The position numbers were made by a program, and so were the translations under genes. Positions 35,934 to 49,492 of a stretch of DNA of 64,000 nt are shown here, one piece after another. The stretch covers positions 186,001-250,000 of the forward strand of contig JAJOHG010000007.1 of assembly GCA_021029095.1 (NCBI GenBank), in the 5' to 3' direction. Positions within the stretch are counted from its first letter, which is position 1, and the number at the start of each line of letters is the position of its first letter. The notes beneath the pieces are model-generated. The model was not told where the DNA came from. It was given only the letters and a program-made list of their open reading frames with translations, and searched no databases. The stretch comes from Phellopilus nigrolimitatus (taxonomy: Eukaryota; Basidiomycota; Agaricomycetes; Hymenochaetales; Hymenochaetaceae).

Positions 35934-37705
35934 TCATATTTCTACAATTGTATCATCTTCGTCGTCGTCACCCAGTAACGAACCTGTCGGTGCGGTCTGG
36001 TGATTGTCTTCCTCGACTGCTGGATCTTTTGATGCCTTGTCGACGTTGGGATCCAACGTGCGATGGCTCCAGCCGTCGCTTTCGAGCTCGTGAAGAGGTG
36101 CTTCGTCGCCTTTTATTAAGTTAACTAGTCTTTCGATCTGTTCCGATACCTGTAAAATAAATAATATGTAAACAAGTAGTCCTTTAAAAGCGAGCTCAGA
36201 TGACAACTATAACCTTTTCGTCCTGTTCAGCGAGATGCATGGCTCGCACTACCTCGTAAACACCATTGTTGCGCAAGTAATCACGTCCGCCTCGTGTCGT
36301 GCACACGAGAAGAAGTGTCTCGACGTGCGTTAGTCGTAAGACCTCGTCCACTTCGCGCTTTTTTGTATTAGGAAGAAGCTGCACAGCTGCGGGAAGCTTT
36401 TCTTGGTCCTATAAAGCACAAGTGTCTTGTCTGTTAGAATTGTTTTCGGAAAGACCGAGTAGTTACCTAGGACTCACTTCCAGATCGAACTCCTCTGGTC
36501 CTGCCAACGGTAAGAGGATATATGGCAGGGCATTTATTCCAGGCGCTGAAACTCCATAAGGAGGGACGGAAACGAGTTCTGTCTCCGGAGAAAGGATTGC
36601 TTTGTGAGCAGGAACGTCGAACGCGCAGTGTCTATACACGAATTTTAACTCAGAGAATAGAAAGAGAAAGCGGTTGGAAACTCACTTTATTGTTGATGCA
36701 ACGCCACCTCGCCTTATCGTATCTGTATGCTCGGTGAAAGCGACCAGTTGTGACAGAGGATATTCAAGCTCTCCGCCTGTACCTGAGACCAGAATATCTA
36801 CGGGGCGCGGAGCCAGGAAGAACTGCCGACCAGCGGGGACCTACCTTACCGCCGGGCGATACAAAGATAGCTTAGTCTTCATGTAGCATCACCGAATTTG
36901 GTACACGTACCATGCTGATATTGGCGAAAACGCTCGCAAGGAAATGCAAATCTCCCTTGCGATTCTTTTGCTCTGGTGTGACGTCCACTTGCGCTCCTTG
37001 TACGAAGGCCTGAACAAGGAGAGGTAGAGCCAGTACATCCGTCGCTTCGCCAGAAGGATATGACAATGGTGGAGGGCTTGTCCCAGATCGTGATTGAGGG
37101 GGATAATAAGGTGGTATCGCAGAAGATTGCGGTATTACAGCAACCTTGAGTGAGATCAGTGCCACACACGTTAATGCCTGCGACGTGATATTGGAGAGAA
37201 GCATGGAAGCTAGATCTGCGAGTATAGATGGGGGATTCTACGTATGTAGCATTTAGCTTAGGAAGAGCGAGCGCAGGACGATGTGAGCAAACTGACAAGA
37301 ATGTAGGAGACTAGAAATGCTAAGAAGGTCGGCTCAGAGAGAGAAGAGTTGAGGACGGCGTCGTCTGAGAGGTTGATCAAAGCGCGGAATGCATCATGCG
37401 CAATCGCCTGTACTTTCTGTCAGAAACAGAGATGCATACATGGAGGTTGCAAGAGACGTACCAATTGATCCCGACAAAGCAACTTCAAATCTCGTATGCA
37501 GTCATTCCCTGCCGCTCCAATCCCCGTAAAGAATATGCCTCTGTGCGGCGAGCCCTTCGGTGTATGGCCCAGCAGATTTGAAAGTGCAATTTGTCGGACT
37601 TGAGGGTTTTTATCGTGTAAAAACTGTAAGAGCTATATAGAAATTGGAGAATGATTATTTTGACCTAAAGGCAAGCAAGCTCACCTCTTTTAGTTGATCC
37701 TCCAT
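35934..37705 (-). CDS. HGH1: HGH1 (FAM203) family chaperone-like protein
   Basis: HGH1 is an armadillo/HEAT-type protein; in yeast it acts with TRiC/CCT in folding translation elongation factor eEF2. The start at 37705 gives MEDQLKE, then a 50-60 bp intron and LLQFLHDKNPQVRQIALSNL, the first helical repeat. Further exons carry AFRALINLSDDAVLNSSLSE, LASMLLSNITSQA and FLASVFANISM. The diagnostic C-terminal block is GINALPYILLPLAGPEEFDL near 36480-36540, then LPNTKKREVDEVLRLTHVET and LVCTTRGGRDYLRNNGVYEV near 36230-36385. An acidic tail follows (GDDDEDDTIVEI) with a stop at 35934. About eight exons. It shares a 178-bp divergent promoter with SPT20. Confidence 0.9.
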
Positions 37706-37883
37706 GTCACCTACGTCGAGAGCGATGATGACGGTTTGCGCTGGCAAGCATGGGACGGCGGCGCCGCATACAATTTAGTTCGGCCAATATTGTGCACAGC
37801 CACACCAGGATCCCGGCGGTTCACACGCTCCTGTACGTCAAACGCCGACGGCCACCAAGTCGACGCGCTCGTCGCCGACGACG
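37706..37883. promoter_or_regulatory. Divergent promoter between HGH1 and SPT20
   Basis: 178 bp between head-to-head starts. It contains the motif GTGCACAGCCACACC but no TATA box. Inferred from geometry. Confidence 0.4.
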
Positions 37884-40282
37884 ATGAAGGCGAGCGGTTA
37901 CAACATCATGCGCGACGACAGAGCGCTCCTCGAGGAGCATGAAAAGTCTCCTGCATCCTTCTCTGTCCATCTGTACCCCGCCCATTGGACGCTCAACAGT
38001 GGTCCCAACTTCATGTATAATAACGAGGTCTCGGTGAGTAGCACACTAATCCATCGTGTTCGACCTTTAAACCACGCTTCTTGCAGTCGATATTGGAGGA
38101 CATACGAGCATTCAGGATACCCACAGACTTTATTCAGCTATTTGACGATGCAGGTGTACCATACTATAATGGTGAGTTGTCGCGCTTGTGGCACGCACAG
38201 CTGGATATGGCTGCTGACTTTCAGCTGACTTGCACAGGTTGCTTGATCGTTGAAATTCGAGATTATCGACCGGCAAAGGCAAAGGACCCTATTTTGGAGA
38301 AACCCGACGTACAGCGAGTTGTACTGCGTCCCAACCCAGAAACGATATGGGCGGATATCTGCATGATGAACGCGAAGACCGGTTCGGCTTGGACAGACGT
38401 AGAGGCTTTGGAAATCGAAGCTAAGCTATTGGTGCGTCTCTTCCATGCTTTGCATACGCCCATGCAGCTCATTTACCCCTTCAAACAAGATGTCAACCTC
38501 GACCCCTTTGTGCCTAGATCCTGATCCTCACCTGACACGCGTGGTCAATAGCATTCTCCGTGTATCAACGCCTAACGTCCCCAATTCGCTCAAGCGGAAG
38601 GCAGCAGCCATGGTCGACCTTGAAGAGGACGAGACAGAGAAGGCGAAACGTGCGAAAGTTATGCAGTACATGAACCCGCAATTCAATACGGCTCGCAAGC
38701 CGGTTCATCCTAGGTGTGTCTTTCTACGACCTTACTATGGACATTTCTGTTACTGAGTTCTCTTCTCGCAAAGCTATAAGATACTCAAACTCATGGAGCA
38801 AAAGCGAGCGCTTTCCCAGCAGCAGGCCTCAGCCCGACCGCCCTCAGCAATCATGTCTCAAGTCATGCTACCAGCAAATGTGGCGGCTACTAACAGTAAC
38901 AGCGCTGTGCAAAATTCTGACAATGTGAGGAAATTGCTCTTTTTTGAATAGTAGGCTTGAACCTAACGACCATTTCTCTCCCGACAGTCAACCTCTACAG
39001 TCCAAACTGTTGCTCCTATGATGACAGCTCGTGTCTCGCAAACGAAGTGGTGTAACGCAGCCTATTCCGATGGCAATGTCTTTTGTACAGCCTCAGCCGC
39101 ATCTCCAGCAAGCTGTCGACCCTTCACAAAGACGGTCACCTGTGAAACAACTGCAGCAGTCGTCAAATGCCCCTTCGCCCCAACGTCCTCCTTCACAACC
39201 TGCCTGCTGTGACCCAGCCGAATGCTGTCGATTCTCGGCAAGCGCAGGGACAATCTTCTCAGCAGCCAGTTAACTTTAATCCTCCTATGCCATCTTCTAA
39301 TTACCTTAACGCTCCGCCAACTGGCAAGCGGCAAGCTCAGAAACTTGGCACACCGGCTGCGCCGAACCTGGCCCTCCCTGCGCAGCAAACAATTACTCAA
39401 CCTCAGCTTCAACCTCAGCCTCAGCATTTATCCCAATCACAAATGCCCGCTCAATCCCAGATTCAGCCTCAGCCACATGTACAGCACCCGCCGCCTCCCC
39501 AACAGCCTCCGTCGAATATGACGCAGTACCTTCAGATGCAGCAAAATGGTCGAGTGATGGCTCATCAGGCTGCAGTCGCTGCCGCTCAAAGACAGGTGCA
39601 AAGCGGTCGAAATACCCCAGCGAATGCAAATAATGCACGTATCTCTCCAGCTCCTCCTGCATCAACGATGTCCCGTAGTCCTATGCCACCTACAGCGGCA
39701 GCGATGGTTTCTGGGCGCAACACACCAGTGGCAGGTAGTCCACAGGTCGCTCGCGGGAGCCCGCTGGCTGCAAACCATCCAATCGCCGCACGCAATGTCG
39801 GCGCACAGAACGTTATGCAGCAACAACTTCACGCCCAGCCGCAGCCTATGCCGGCTGGCACACATCCAATTATGCAGAGAAACCCTGCTTTATTATACCA
39901 GCAGCAGCATCAGCTCCGTATGCAGCAGTTGGCGTATATGCAGGCACAGGCACAGGCACAGGCACAGCAGGCGGGCCTGCAGCAAGGACATATGTCGCCG
40001 GCGCCTCAACAACATCAGGCTCAGCAAGCTGGAAACGTGCAAGTTCAGCAACCCTCACAAGAGCAGACCGTTGCGCCGCAGCAATTTGCGCCGATGAACC
40101 CTCAAATGCTCTACATGCAGCAACAGCAGCAGTATATGGTGTGGGCAAGGATGATGGCGGGACGAGGCGCATCTCAGATGCAGAACGGACAGCAAATGCC
40201 TCTCATGCCTCCGGGGATGACACCCCAGCAGATGCAGACATTGGGAAGAGGAGCTGTGCCTGGAAACCTCCCAAACCGCTGA
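37884..40282 (+). CDS. SPT20: SPT20, SAGA complex subunit
   Basis: Core structural subunit of the SAGA transcription coactivator. The start gives MKASGYNIMRDDRALLEEHE, then SVHLYPAHWTLNSGPNFMY. Introns at about 38035-38087 and 38173-38238 join ILEDIRAFRIPTDFIQLFDD and AGVPYYN to GCLIVEIRDYRPAKAKDP, the diagnostic Spt20 fold core. LEIEAKLL and LDPDPHLTRVVNSILRVSTP follow. The rest is a long Gln/Pro-rich low-complexity tail (QQQHQLRMQQLAYMQAQAQA, MLYMQQQQQYMVW) ending at 40282. Near 39000-39030 the frame change can be explained by an intron ending at a GATGACAG acceptor. Near 39195-39210 it changes again from PQRPPSQP to AVTQPNAVDSRQAQ. That needs either a weak 76-bp intron or one extra base. 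The divergent neighbour is HGH1. Confidence 0.88.
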
Positions 40283-42106
40283 CGGATGTCCTGATCTTAG
40301 TTCGCTTTGTATTTTCTCTTTTATGCATGTTTCATCAGTACGCAGTATCTCTGTCGTTATAGCAGATGTATTATCCTGTATTGTAGGTCATCACCGAGTT
40401 CTTCTTGCACGACACATAACTAGCAGTCTGCTCTCCCACCTGGGAATTCGGATCCTGACCACTGTCATGCGATCGATGATGTCAAGACGTCGAAGGCTCG
40501 AAGGCTCGAAGACTCGAAGACATCGAAGCAGAGGTCGTCGAGAACGTCGTGGCACATGGCACGAAGCTTTAGACTGCTGCCGATCCGCAAATCCCTTCTT
40601 TTCTTCCTGCATTCTTCTCATGTCCGAGAAAGGATGCGACCTTTATTTCGAAGAGGTTCTATTCGTTTCTTTTTTCAGAGACGAGGAAGTAAAGAAGTGC
40701 TACGCAACAACAGACGGGGAGACAAGAGGGGGGAGGAGCTCTGATATCTTCTGTCGGCGTATGTCACTGCATCGGCCTCAAACGGCAGAGCTCGGTGATC
40801 TGATTCGAACCTTCTCAATCCCGATAGAGCCTATTTATGTCGGGTGTGTATGGATACACGAGTCGGCATGAACGGTCTGCGTTGACATTTGGCGCAGTAA
40901 GGCGACTGTGGGAAGCAGTAAATTAAGAATCTATCAGACTCAAGTGGTAATCTCATCTCAATACTCATATTAGTATACATGAGGCGATAGAACACCTGAA
41001 AGACACAATCCAAAACGCCTGACGTACGCTTGGAATAGATACAGGTGTATCAGCTTCTTCCGTATACGAGTGCAGTAACCAAGCAAGTTAGTTGGTAACG
41101 CACCTTCCAAGGATTAAAATGTCTCGGTGATTCTCTCATCAAGAACTGCGAAAACACTCAAAATCCAAAACCTTGACTGCCATTGAAACAGGGCTATTAG
41201 GGACATGGCCACAATGCCAGAACACAACGAATGCAGCTGCTGATGCCGGATGCATATCATCCCGTTCAAAGGATTCGATGCATTACTATCACAGAACCAT
41301 ACGGTCCATACCTGAAAGGGTAGATCGTCGCCGTTGCGCGTAGCAATCGAAGAGCTCGAGGTTGAATTAACGTGCTCTCGCCAATAAAGCACTGACATAA
41401 CTCACGTAGTTCCATCAAAAGAACTCATCCGTGAAAAGGCGCCAAGATAGCGCGTGTCCGCGCTTCGCTCAGAGTTTCAGGGCGACGCGCAGTATCGGTA
41501 GAAAATAGAAAAAGGTGGATTAATGAGATGAGCAATAGCATTACGCATGATGGTTCCGCTATGGGTACGCATGATGCACTATTAATCTTAGTAAAGAGAA
41601 ATGACTGTCAGTACGAGTGGCCGAGTAAGGTTGGCGGATAAAATGCGAACCGTTTAAGGACAAATGCAAAACGGTAAAGCCCTCCTAACCACGAACATGG
41701 GGTACAGATGTAGCCTGTTTATAATGAGCGGTGCTACGGAAAGATTCCTCATGGTGGCGCCCGCGCTGAGTGCACTAAACTAGTGCCGTAATCAATTGGC
41801 GTTTCGTATCCCCACGAGGCTCTCTTCGATAAGTGAATGATGTTCTGTAACCTCCACGAAAGTGCGAAGGGGGACAGAGGGGTGAATTGCCCGAAGGGAT
41901 GCAGACGACAAATACAGGTGGAAAGTCGGGCATGGAGGATGGCCGGTAAGACAGGGGAAAATTATAAACACATGGAAGAGGATAAAATGAATTATTGGTG
42001 ACACCCTCAAACAAATTAGTCGGATTTGGGTCAACGATTAAAGTGCGCATATGCAGCCATCTGGAAATAGTATGAAGTCAAGTTTCAGAGACCTGAGCAG
42101 CCATAA
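40283..42106. other. 1.8-kb gene-poor region between SPT20 and the GATA gene
   Basis: Holds the converging 3' ends of SPT20 and the GATA gene. ORFs here are short and unremarkable. A 94-codon minus ORF at 41114-41398 has a hydrophobic C-terminal half but no motif I recognise. A small imperfect GAAGGCTC/GAAGACTC array lies at about 40490-40530. No tRNA or repeat family was identified. Confidence 0.4.
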
Positions 42107-43619
42107 TCAAAGTGGGTCTTGTGATCCATAGGAGTGCTCGTCATCACTGTCGGCGTTGTTTGGTGAGCCAAAGGACGGCGCTTCCTCTGATATCGTTTGG
42201 AAGTGCATCGAGTGCGAGTGGGTTTGGTTTGGTGTGGTGATTGAGTTTGGCTCTTGACTTCTTTTCTTGATCTGATAATTCACTGTCAAATAATCCGGCG
42301 GCACCAGGCAAGCAGACTTACTAATTTAGCGTACACCAAACCGCAGGCGTTGCACAACGTTCTTGGTCCTAAAACATAGATGAGCGTCGCCGAACATGTT
42401 CTAGCAGACAAATTACGAACCAAGTGGACCTCTCCTCCATTCGGGCGTAGACGTTGCTCCGCATCCAAGGCAAGTCTGTCCTTCAGGCACCGGCGCCGCC
42501 TCTGCCTGAGCATCCATAACGAACGTCAAACGCATTAAACGGGTCATATTGTTAGAAATGGCAGACCTGACTGCTTGGAAGACAACTTGGGAGATATATT
42601 TTCAAACTCTGTGCTGTTGCTCGAATCTTCGCTGGGATTTCGGTTCTGAGCAGCTACGGGTGGAGAAGCAGGATTCAGCATTCTTAGACCGAGCGAAGCC
42701 GAGCGAAGCATCCGCTCGATATCGTCCAGTGATAGTGCTTCTCCTGACACGTTTGGCTGGCCTATCAGAGCGCATCCGGCAAGTAGTTGGTCAGTACGTG
42801 TCCATTAACTGCATAAAAAGAGCTTAGAACACATCAGGAAACGCGAGATACATCAGCAGGACGAGCCTTGGGGAAGTCTGCAGAGGCTGGGCTGAACGAG
42901 CTAGAAGGAGATCGCTCAGACTGTGCTGATTCGCGTTCACGGGCCTTTCCCTTAGATGACGGCGAAAACTCGCTCGAATTGCGTTCGGTTGGGTGGACAC
43001 CGGCCGAGGTCGTAGAGTATTGTGGTGATACGTACGCTCGAGGATCAGTTTGCGGGCTCGCCGTGGGGTCGCTGCGATGCGTGACAAATACGGGTTGCTG
43101 GACAGCGTCTGGAGAAAAGCTCTGCGCCTGGTTCCATTCATTATTTGCCCATTGCTGCGAGGCACCTTGAATCGGAGCATATTGTGTTTGTGCATACGGA
43201 GAAGTGTAAGAGGCGGTAGGTGGATTATACTGTGACGTAGGGTGGCTTTGAGATGCGTGCGCGGGGGCAGGCGAGACCCTACGCATTGGCGGCAAGGAAG
43301 AATGCCCATATTGAGTTTCATATGGAGCGGGCTGATAGGGATAATCGTAAGAGGGTAGCCCCGATGGGTTGTAGTAGTGTCTCCCATCCGATGTCATGTG
43401 TGGATGTGGGGGGATCGATCCGCCCGCAACCCCTGGAGGAGGTGGGTAGTCGGATCCGGGATTGTATTGCGGCTGGCGGGCACCACCTAACGCGTCGCCG
43501 AGAGACGAATATTGTGTCTGTCGAGCAGATTGTGAACCACCGTACATTGTCCTTCGTCCAGAGCCGTAGGAGCCTTGGCTAGGCAGGTGGGAACGTTCGT
43601 TTGGGGATGGAGGAGGCAT
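42107..43619 (-). CDS. GATA-type zinc-finger transcription factor
   Basis: DNA-binding regulator with one class IV GATA finger near the C-terminus. The start at 43619 gives MPPPSPNERSHLPSQGSYGS. A long Tyr/Pro/Ser/Gln-rich disordered region follows to about 42834 (GKARERESAQSERSPSSSFS). The next exon has GEALSLDDIERMLRSASLGL. The finger is assembled from three exons: GQTCLGCGATSTPEWRRGPL, then GPRTLCNACGLVYAKL, then IKKRSQEPNS, giving the C-x2-C...C-x2-C pattern with TPEWRRGP. The acidic end ...DSDDEHSYGSQDPL stops at 42107. No PAS domain is present, so it is not a classical WC-2 orthologue. The target is unknown. Confidence 0.88.
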
Positions 43620-44542
43620 AGTTGCTGATGTTATAATTTCTGTTAGGACATAACGGCACCGCGCGTGAAGGTTTCAGTCTAGGCGTTCAAAACGGTTACT
43701 AGCAGCCCAAAGTCAAATCACTGAAGATAAAGTCCATCCGATAGGAGGAGAACGCTGAAATTAGCAGAACACATGAACAAAAGCGCTCTGAAACGCGGCA
43801 GAGCAGAACGCGGTTGCCATATGTTCGACATATTACGAGCTCTATTTATCAGCTGAATCAAAAAGGAGACTCACAATTATATAAGTATTGCTTTGAAAAG
43901 ACCGACGGCTGAGGACGTGCCACCTCACCTAGCTGAAGGTGAAAGATTCACGATTGGCTACAAGGTCAGATACGACGCGAAGCCGGGGGGACCCATGAAA
44001 GCGACGTGCCGAGCGAATTGTAAGGTAGGGTTTACTAGCGCAGGGGTAAACTCCCCTTGAATTATATCGAAAGCAGTCTGGAAAGATCCGATGAGGCAAT
44101 AGCATACATAATACCCAGCTTCGCGATTTATTCATGAGCACGGCCTTTTCTTGCTTTCATGACACAAAGGGGAGAAAACGCACTCGCATCAGTCGCCAGG
44201 AGAGCAGCTTCGATACGTCGAAGATAGCAGCAATAACCTGCTTCTGACGTTGCCCAACGCGACGTCCTCATCCGAGGGCACCCTATACCTGGCACCAGCT
44301 ATGAAAAGAACAAACACTTTGATAGCCGCATATCAAACTTTACCTTCTACCGGACCGCTAGCCACGTTCTATGCAAAAAGAATGCTGTATTACTGAGCGA
44401 GGAATATATTATGTAAAATTGAAATAGATGTGGTCTCGGAAAGCATTAGGAGAGCATGAGAAAAAAGAGCGCGATGCAGCGATAGACAAGTGCAACTTAT
44501 GCAAGTCAGTATGCGAATAATTGAAATCCTCCAGACATTGGC
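43620..44542. other. Spacer between the GATA gene and the unknown basic protein gene
   Basis: 923 bp upstream of the GATA start and downstream of the 44543 stop. It should contain the GATA promoter. No ORF, tRNA or repeat could be supported. Confidence 0.4.
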
Positions 44543-46344
44543 CTAGTAAGCTCCATGTTCTCCGTCTTTATCCCTGTCCCTGTCCTGCTCCTCCCTCAGC
44601 TTCGCGTGTTTCGACGTCGTCTGCACTTCCGGGGATGGAACGTCGAAAGCATCAGTCTGATCATCCCCTACCGAGTCTTCCTTGTCAGGAGAAGCGACGC
44701 CCTTCTTCCTCCCAGCAGCCGCAGCAGATGCACGTTCCATCGCACGCCGTCTCCGTGATAGGATCTTCTTCCTCTGTCGGATCGTGCGCCGATAGCTATG
44801 TTCGTCGCCGTAGAACAAACTGTACTCGCAAAACGCGCAGATCCATTCATCCTCAGGGCTTGTCAGACTTGCCAATGGGGACGCAGTGACGGCAGACTTC
44901 TTCCTCGGAGGGAGCTCTGCTGACAAGAAACGCAACGGCGGAGGGCTGAGGTGATTCTGCGCATTGATGGCTGCTTGTGCGGAATGCAACGGGCCTGAGT
45001 GAGGAAGGCGTGACGGTACATAGTTGCGCAGATGGTGCGGGTTTGATGCATTGGCCAACGCAGAACGTTTCTTCTTCTTAGCCTTGGACTTCGACGTCAG
45101 GACCGCCTTCTCCGAGTTTGTCGGCGCCGATTCGCTGGCCGCACCACCAGGGAACTGACCAGCAATTCGGGCGCGCTGCTGAGAGCGATCATTTCGCTTT
45201 GACTTCTGCATCTGGCTCACGACCAATGCGGCTTGGCGTGCTGCCTCTGCGGCCCTTGCAGCTTGGCGGGACAGCTCTGCCTCGAAGCGTCCGTGTAAAA
45301 ACGCGACCTCTTCCTTAGTTGCTCTGAGACGTTCAGATGCTAAGTTGACATAAAAAGGTTATATGAGACTCATCAGTGTATAAATATGACAGAACTCACT
45401 GGGGCTGTCATACTCAAACGTGAAGGAGCAGTCAGGGATCTTCGCAATATCGTTGGTGGGAAGCGCGGGCAAGCCCTGAGAGGTTACAATTAGTGCGCGC
45501 GCGTTCCTGCGCGCTAAGCGGCGCGATAAACGGATAGGTGGACCCCCGGCGTCCTGCTCCTTCTTGTGCTGCACGCTCTTCGTGAAAGGATAACTGGAGG
45601 AAAGAGCCTGATCCAAAGCAAGTGTGTCTCCATGCGACAAAGCCCCCAGTACCGCCGCAAGCTGGCGCTTCCGGCTCTTCAGCATCTCCTTGTGCTGCAG
45701 CCCGACCTGCGTCGCGCGGCTAAACCTGCCTTCTTCGCTGTTACGGCCGATGGCGGCGGAGCGGGAGGTACAACTTCGACTGCCGCCGCCTCCCCACGGT
45801 CGGGCAGAAAAGCCCTGTCCGCAAACAAGTCCTCTTCGCCATCGAGGATACCCAGTGTGTCGTCACCCGCCCGAGAATGCGCCGTAACGGGCACCTTGCG
45901 CTTCTTTGTGTTCCCGGGCTGCATAAGGTGGTCTGTGTAATCCCCATCGTCGCGATCGCCGTTGTCCCGCCCATCGGCGTACCCATCGTCGCCTGCATGC
46001 GGGGTGAGGTCTGTAGGGTCCACGTGGCGCGCATCGATATCGTCGTTTTTGAAAAGCGCGCTGGGCGCGCCATTGAAGAGCGGCATGTAATAGCTATGCA
46101 GCGCCATGGATGTCGACAGCGTATGCGCCAGCTCGTCCGGCGTAGTCTGGCTCTGGCGTTCGCGCTCTGCTTGTATGCTTTTGGGGAGAATATTGGACGT
46201 GGCATCGATTATGCGTCGGCGTTTCGGGAGGGGGACAACCCGTCTTAATGGCGGGAATTCCGGGACGTCGAAGATCGGCGACGCCCCGCCATACAGCGTC
46301 GTATGGCTTTGCTCGTCGTCGGCCATGGCAGCGGCCTCTAGCAT
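44543..46344 (-). CDS. Unknown basic nuclear-type protein with a C-x2-C motif; one apparent frame break
   Basis: I do not recognise the family. The start is MLEAAAMADDEQSHTTLYGG at 46344, or the inner Met at about 46326. The N-terminal part has FDVPEFPPLRRVVPLPKRRR, a likely nuclear signal, and an Asp-rich stretch. The frame changes near 45715-45740: before it reads PPPSAVTAKK, after it reads FSRATQVGLQHKEMLKSRKR, with no room for an intron. The middle exon ends in SFTFEYDSPS. After an intron a coiled coil follows (RATKEEVAFLHGRFEAELSR). The C-terminal region has DEWICAFCEYSLFYGDEHSY and IRQRKKILSRRRRAM, then an acidic tail to 44543. The CAFC-Tyr motif beside a very basic helix could be a chromatin or RNA contact; that is a guess. 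Confidence 0.65.
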
Positions 46345-46879
46345 ATTTTATGGTGAAGGTCGACAACAAGGGTCTGCGGCGACGTGGACGCACTGGCAAT
46401 AACCGGTGTGGGCATAAGGAATCCTACGTAGTCATCATCCCCTTTCAAGCAATTTGCAGGTTGTAAAACCACCGCCATCTATTATTTATTTCGCAGTTTC
46501 TGATTATAAAAAAAGACGAAATACAGATGTATTCGCGGGTAGGTTAGGAAAAGCAAAAAAAATAGGAAAAACTACTACGTATACACGATGCTCTAGCACA
46601 AAAGTCTCGCTATGCTGATTACACTTGGGTTTTTGTATGTATAGTACTATCTGCTCGGGCAGATGATGCGGTCTGGCCCGCTCTCTAAAAGATCAGTCGA
46701 CAGTGAAGAACGGGAGTGGGGGGAATGCGAAGACGAATAATCTAGGGCCAAAAAATATCATCTAGGAGCAGATGCAAAGAAAGCAACGAGACAAATGCCG
46801 GAAGTGCGAGAGCAGCGCATAGTGGTGATAGTGAAAGAAAAAAATGCGTAAGATTCCAAGACGAAGAAAAGGGCATGGC
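46345..46879. other. Spacer between the unknown protein gene and DED1
   Basis: 535 bp between two minus-strand genes. It holds the promoter of the 46344 gene and the DED1 3' UTR. A/T-rich near 46490-46600. No gene seen. Confidence 0.4.
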
Positions 46880-49129
<2,250 letters not shown>

Positions 49130-49492
49130 ACTAGGAGGAGTTATAAGGATGAAAATGAGAAATTCAAGTAAAAGCTCTATCAGAGGTGTTGGTGGTAGAT
49201 GAGAAAGGGGGGTTGACGCTCGTTGTCCTCGAAATTTTCTCATAGGCCTTGCTGACCAATCCCGGCCGGTCTCCCACCCGTCGCGTGGAGGCTGTACATG
49301 ACGCGTGATGCCTCAGTTACAATGAAGTATCATTCTCCAAAAAAAAGAGGAGAAAAAAAACAAGACTGCAGACTACATAATACAAAGTAATGAAAATGAC
49401 AACACATGTGGTATCCCTAAAAATCTGATATAGGCAATAGATATCGGGTATCATAGTCCAGCAGCTCGGCTGAGCAGGCTCACGAGAATATC
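49130..49492. other. Spacer between DED1 and the ADF-H/PH gene
   Basis: 363 bp. It contains the DED1 promoter and the 3' end of the upstream minus-strand gene. An A-rich run lies at about 49335-49360. No gene seen. Confidence 0.4.

Noticed and set aside
38930..39030. Frame change in SPT20 suspected as an indel
   Set aside because: Extending the intron to the GATGACAG acceptor near 39029 gives the correct frame.
40800..40830. GGTTCGAATCA on the minus strand, resembling a tRNA B box
   Set aside because: No complementary T-arm stem, acceptor stem or A box nearby.
40323..40871. 182-codon plus ORF after SPT20
   Set aside because: No start context, no domain, mixed composition, overlaps a small simple repeat; likely chance.
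41114..41398. 94-codon minus ORF with a hydrophobic C-terminal half
   Set aside because: A splice model can be drawn but no conserved motif is recognisable; not enough to call a gene.
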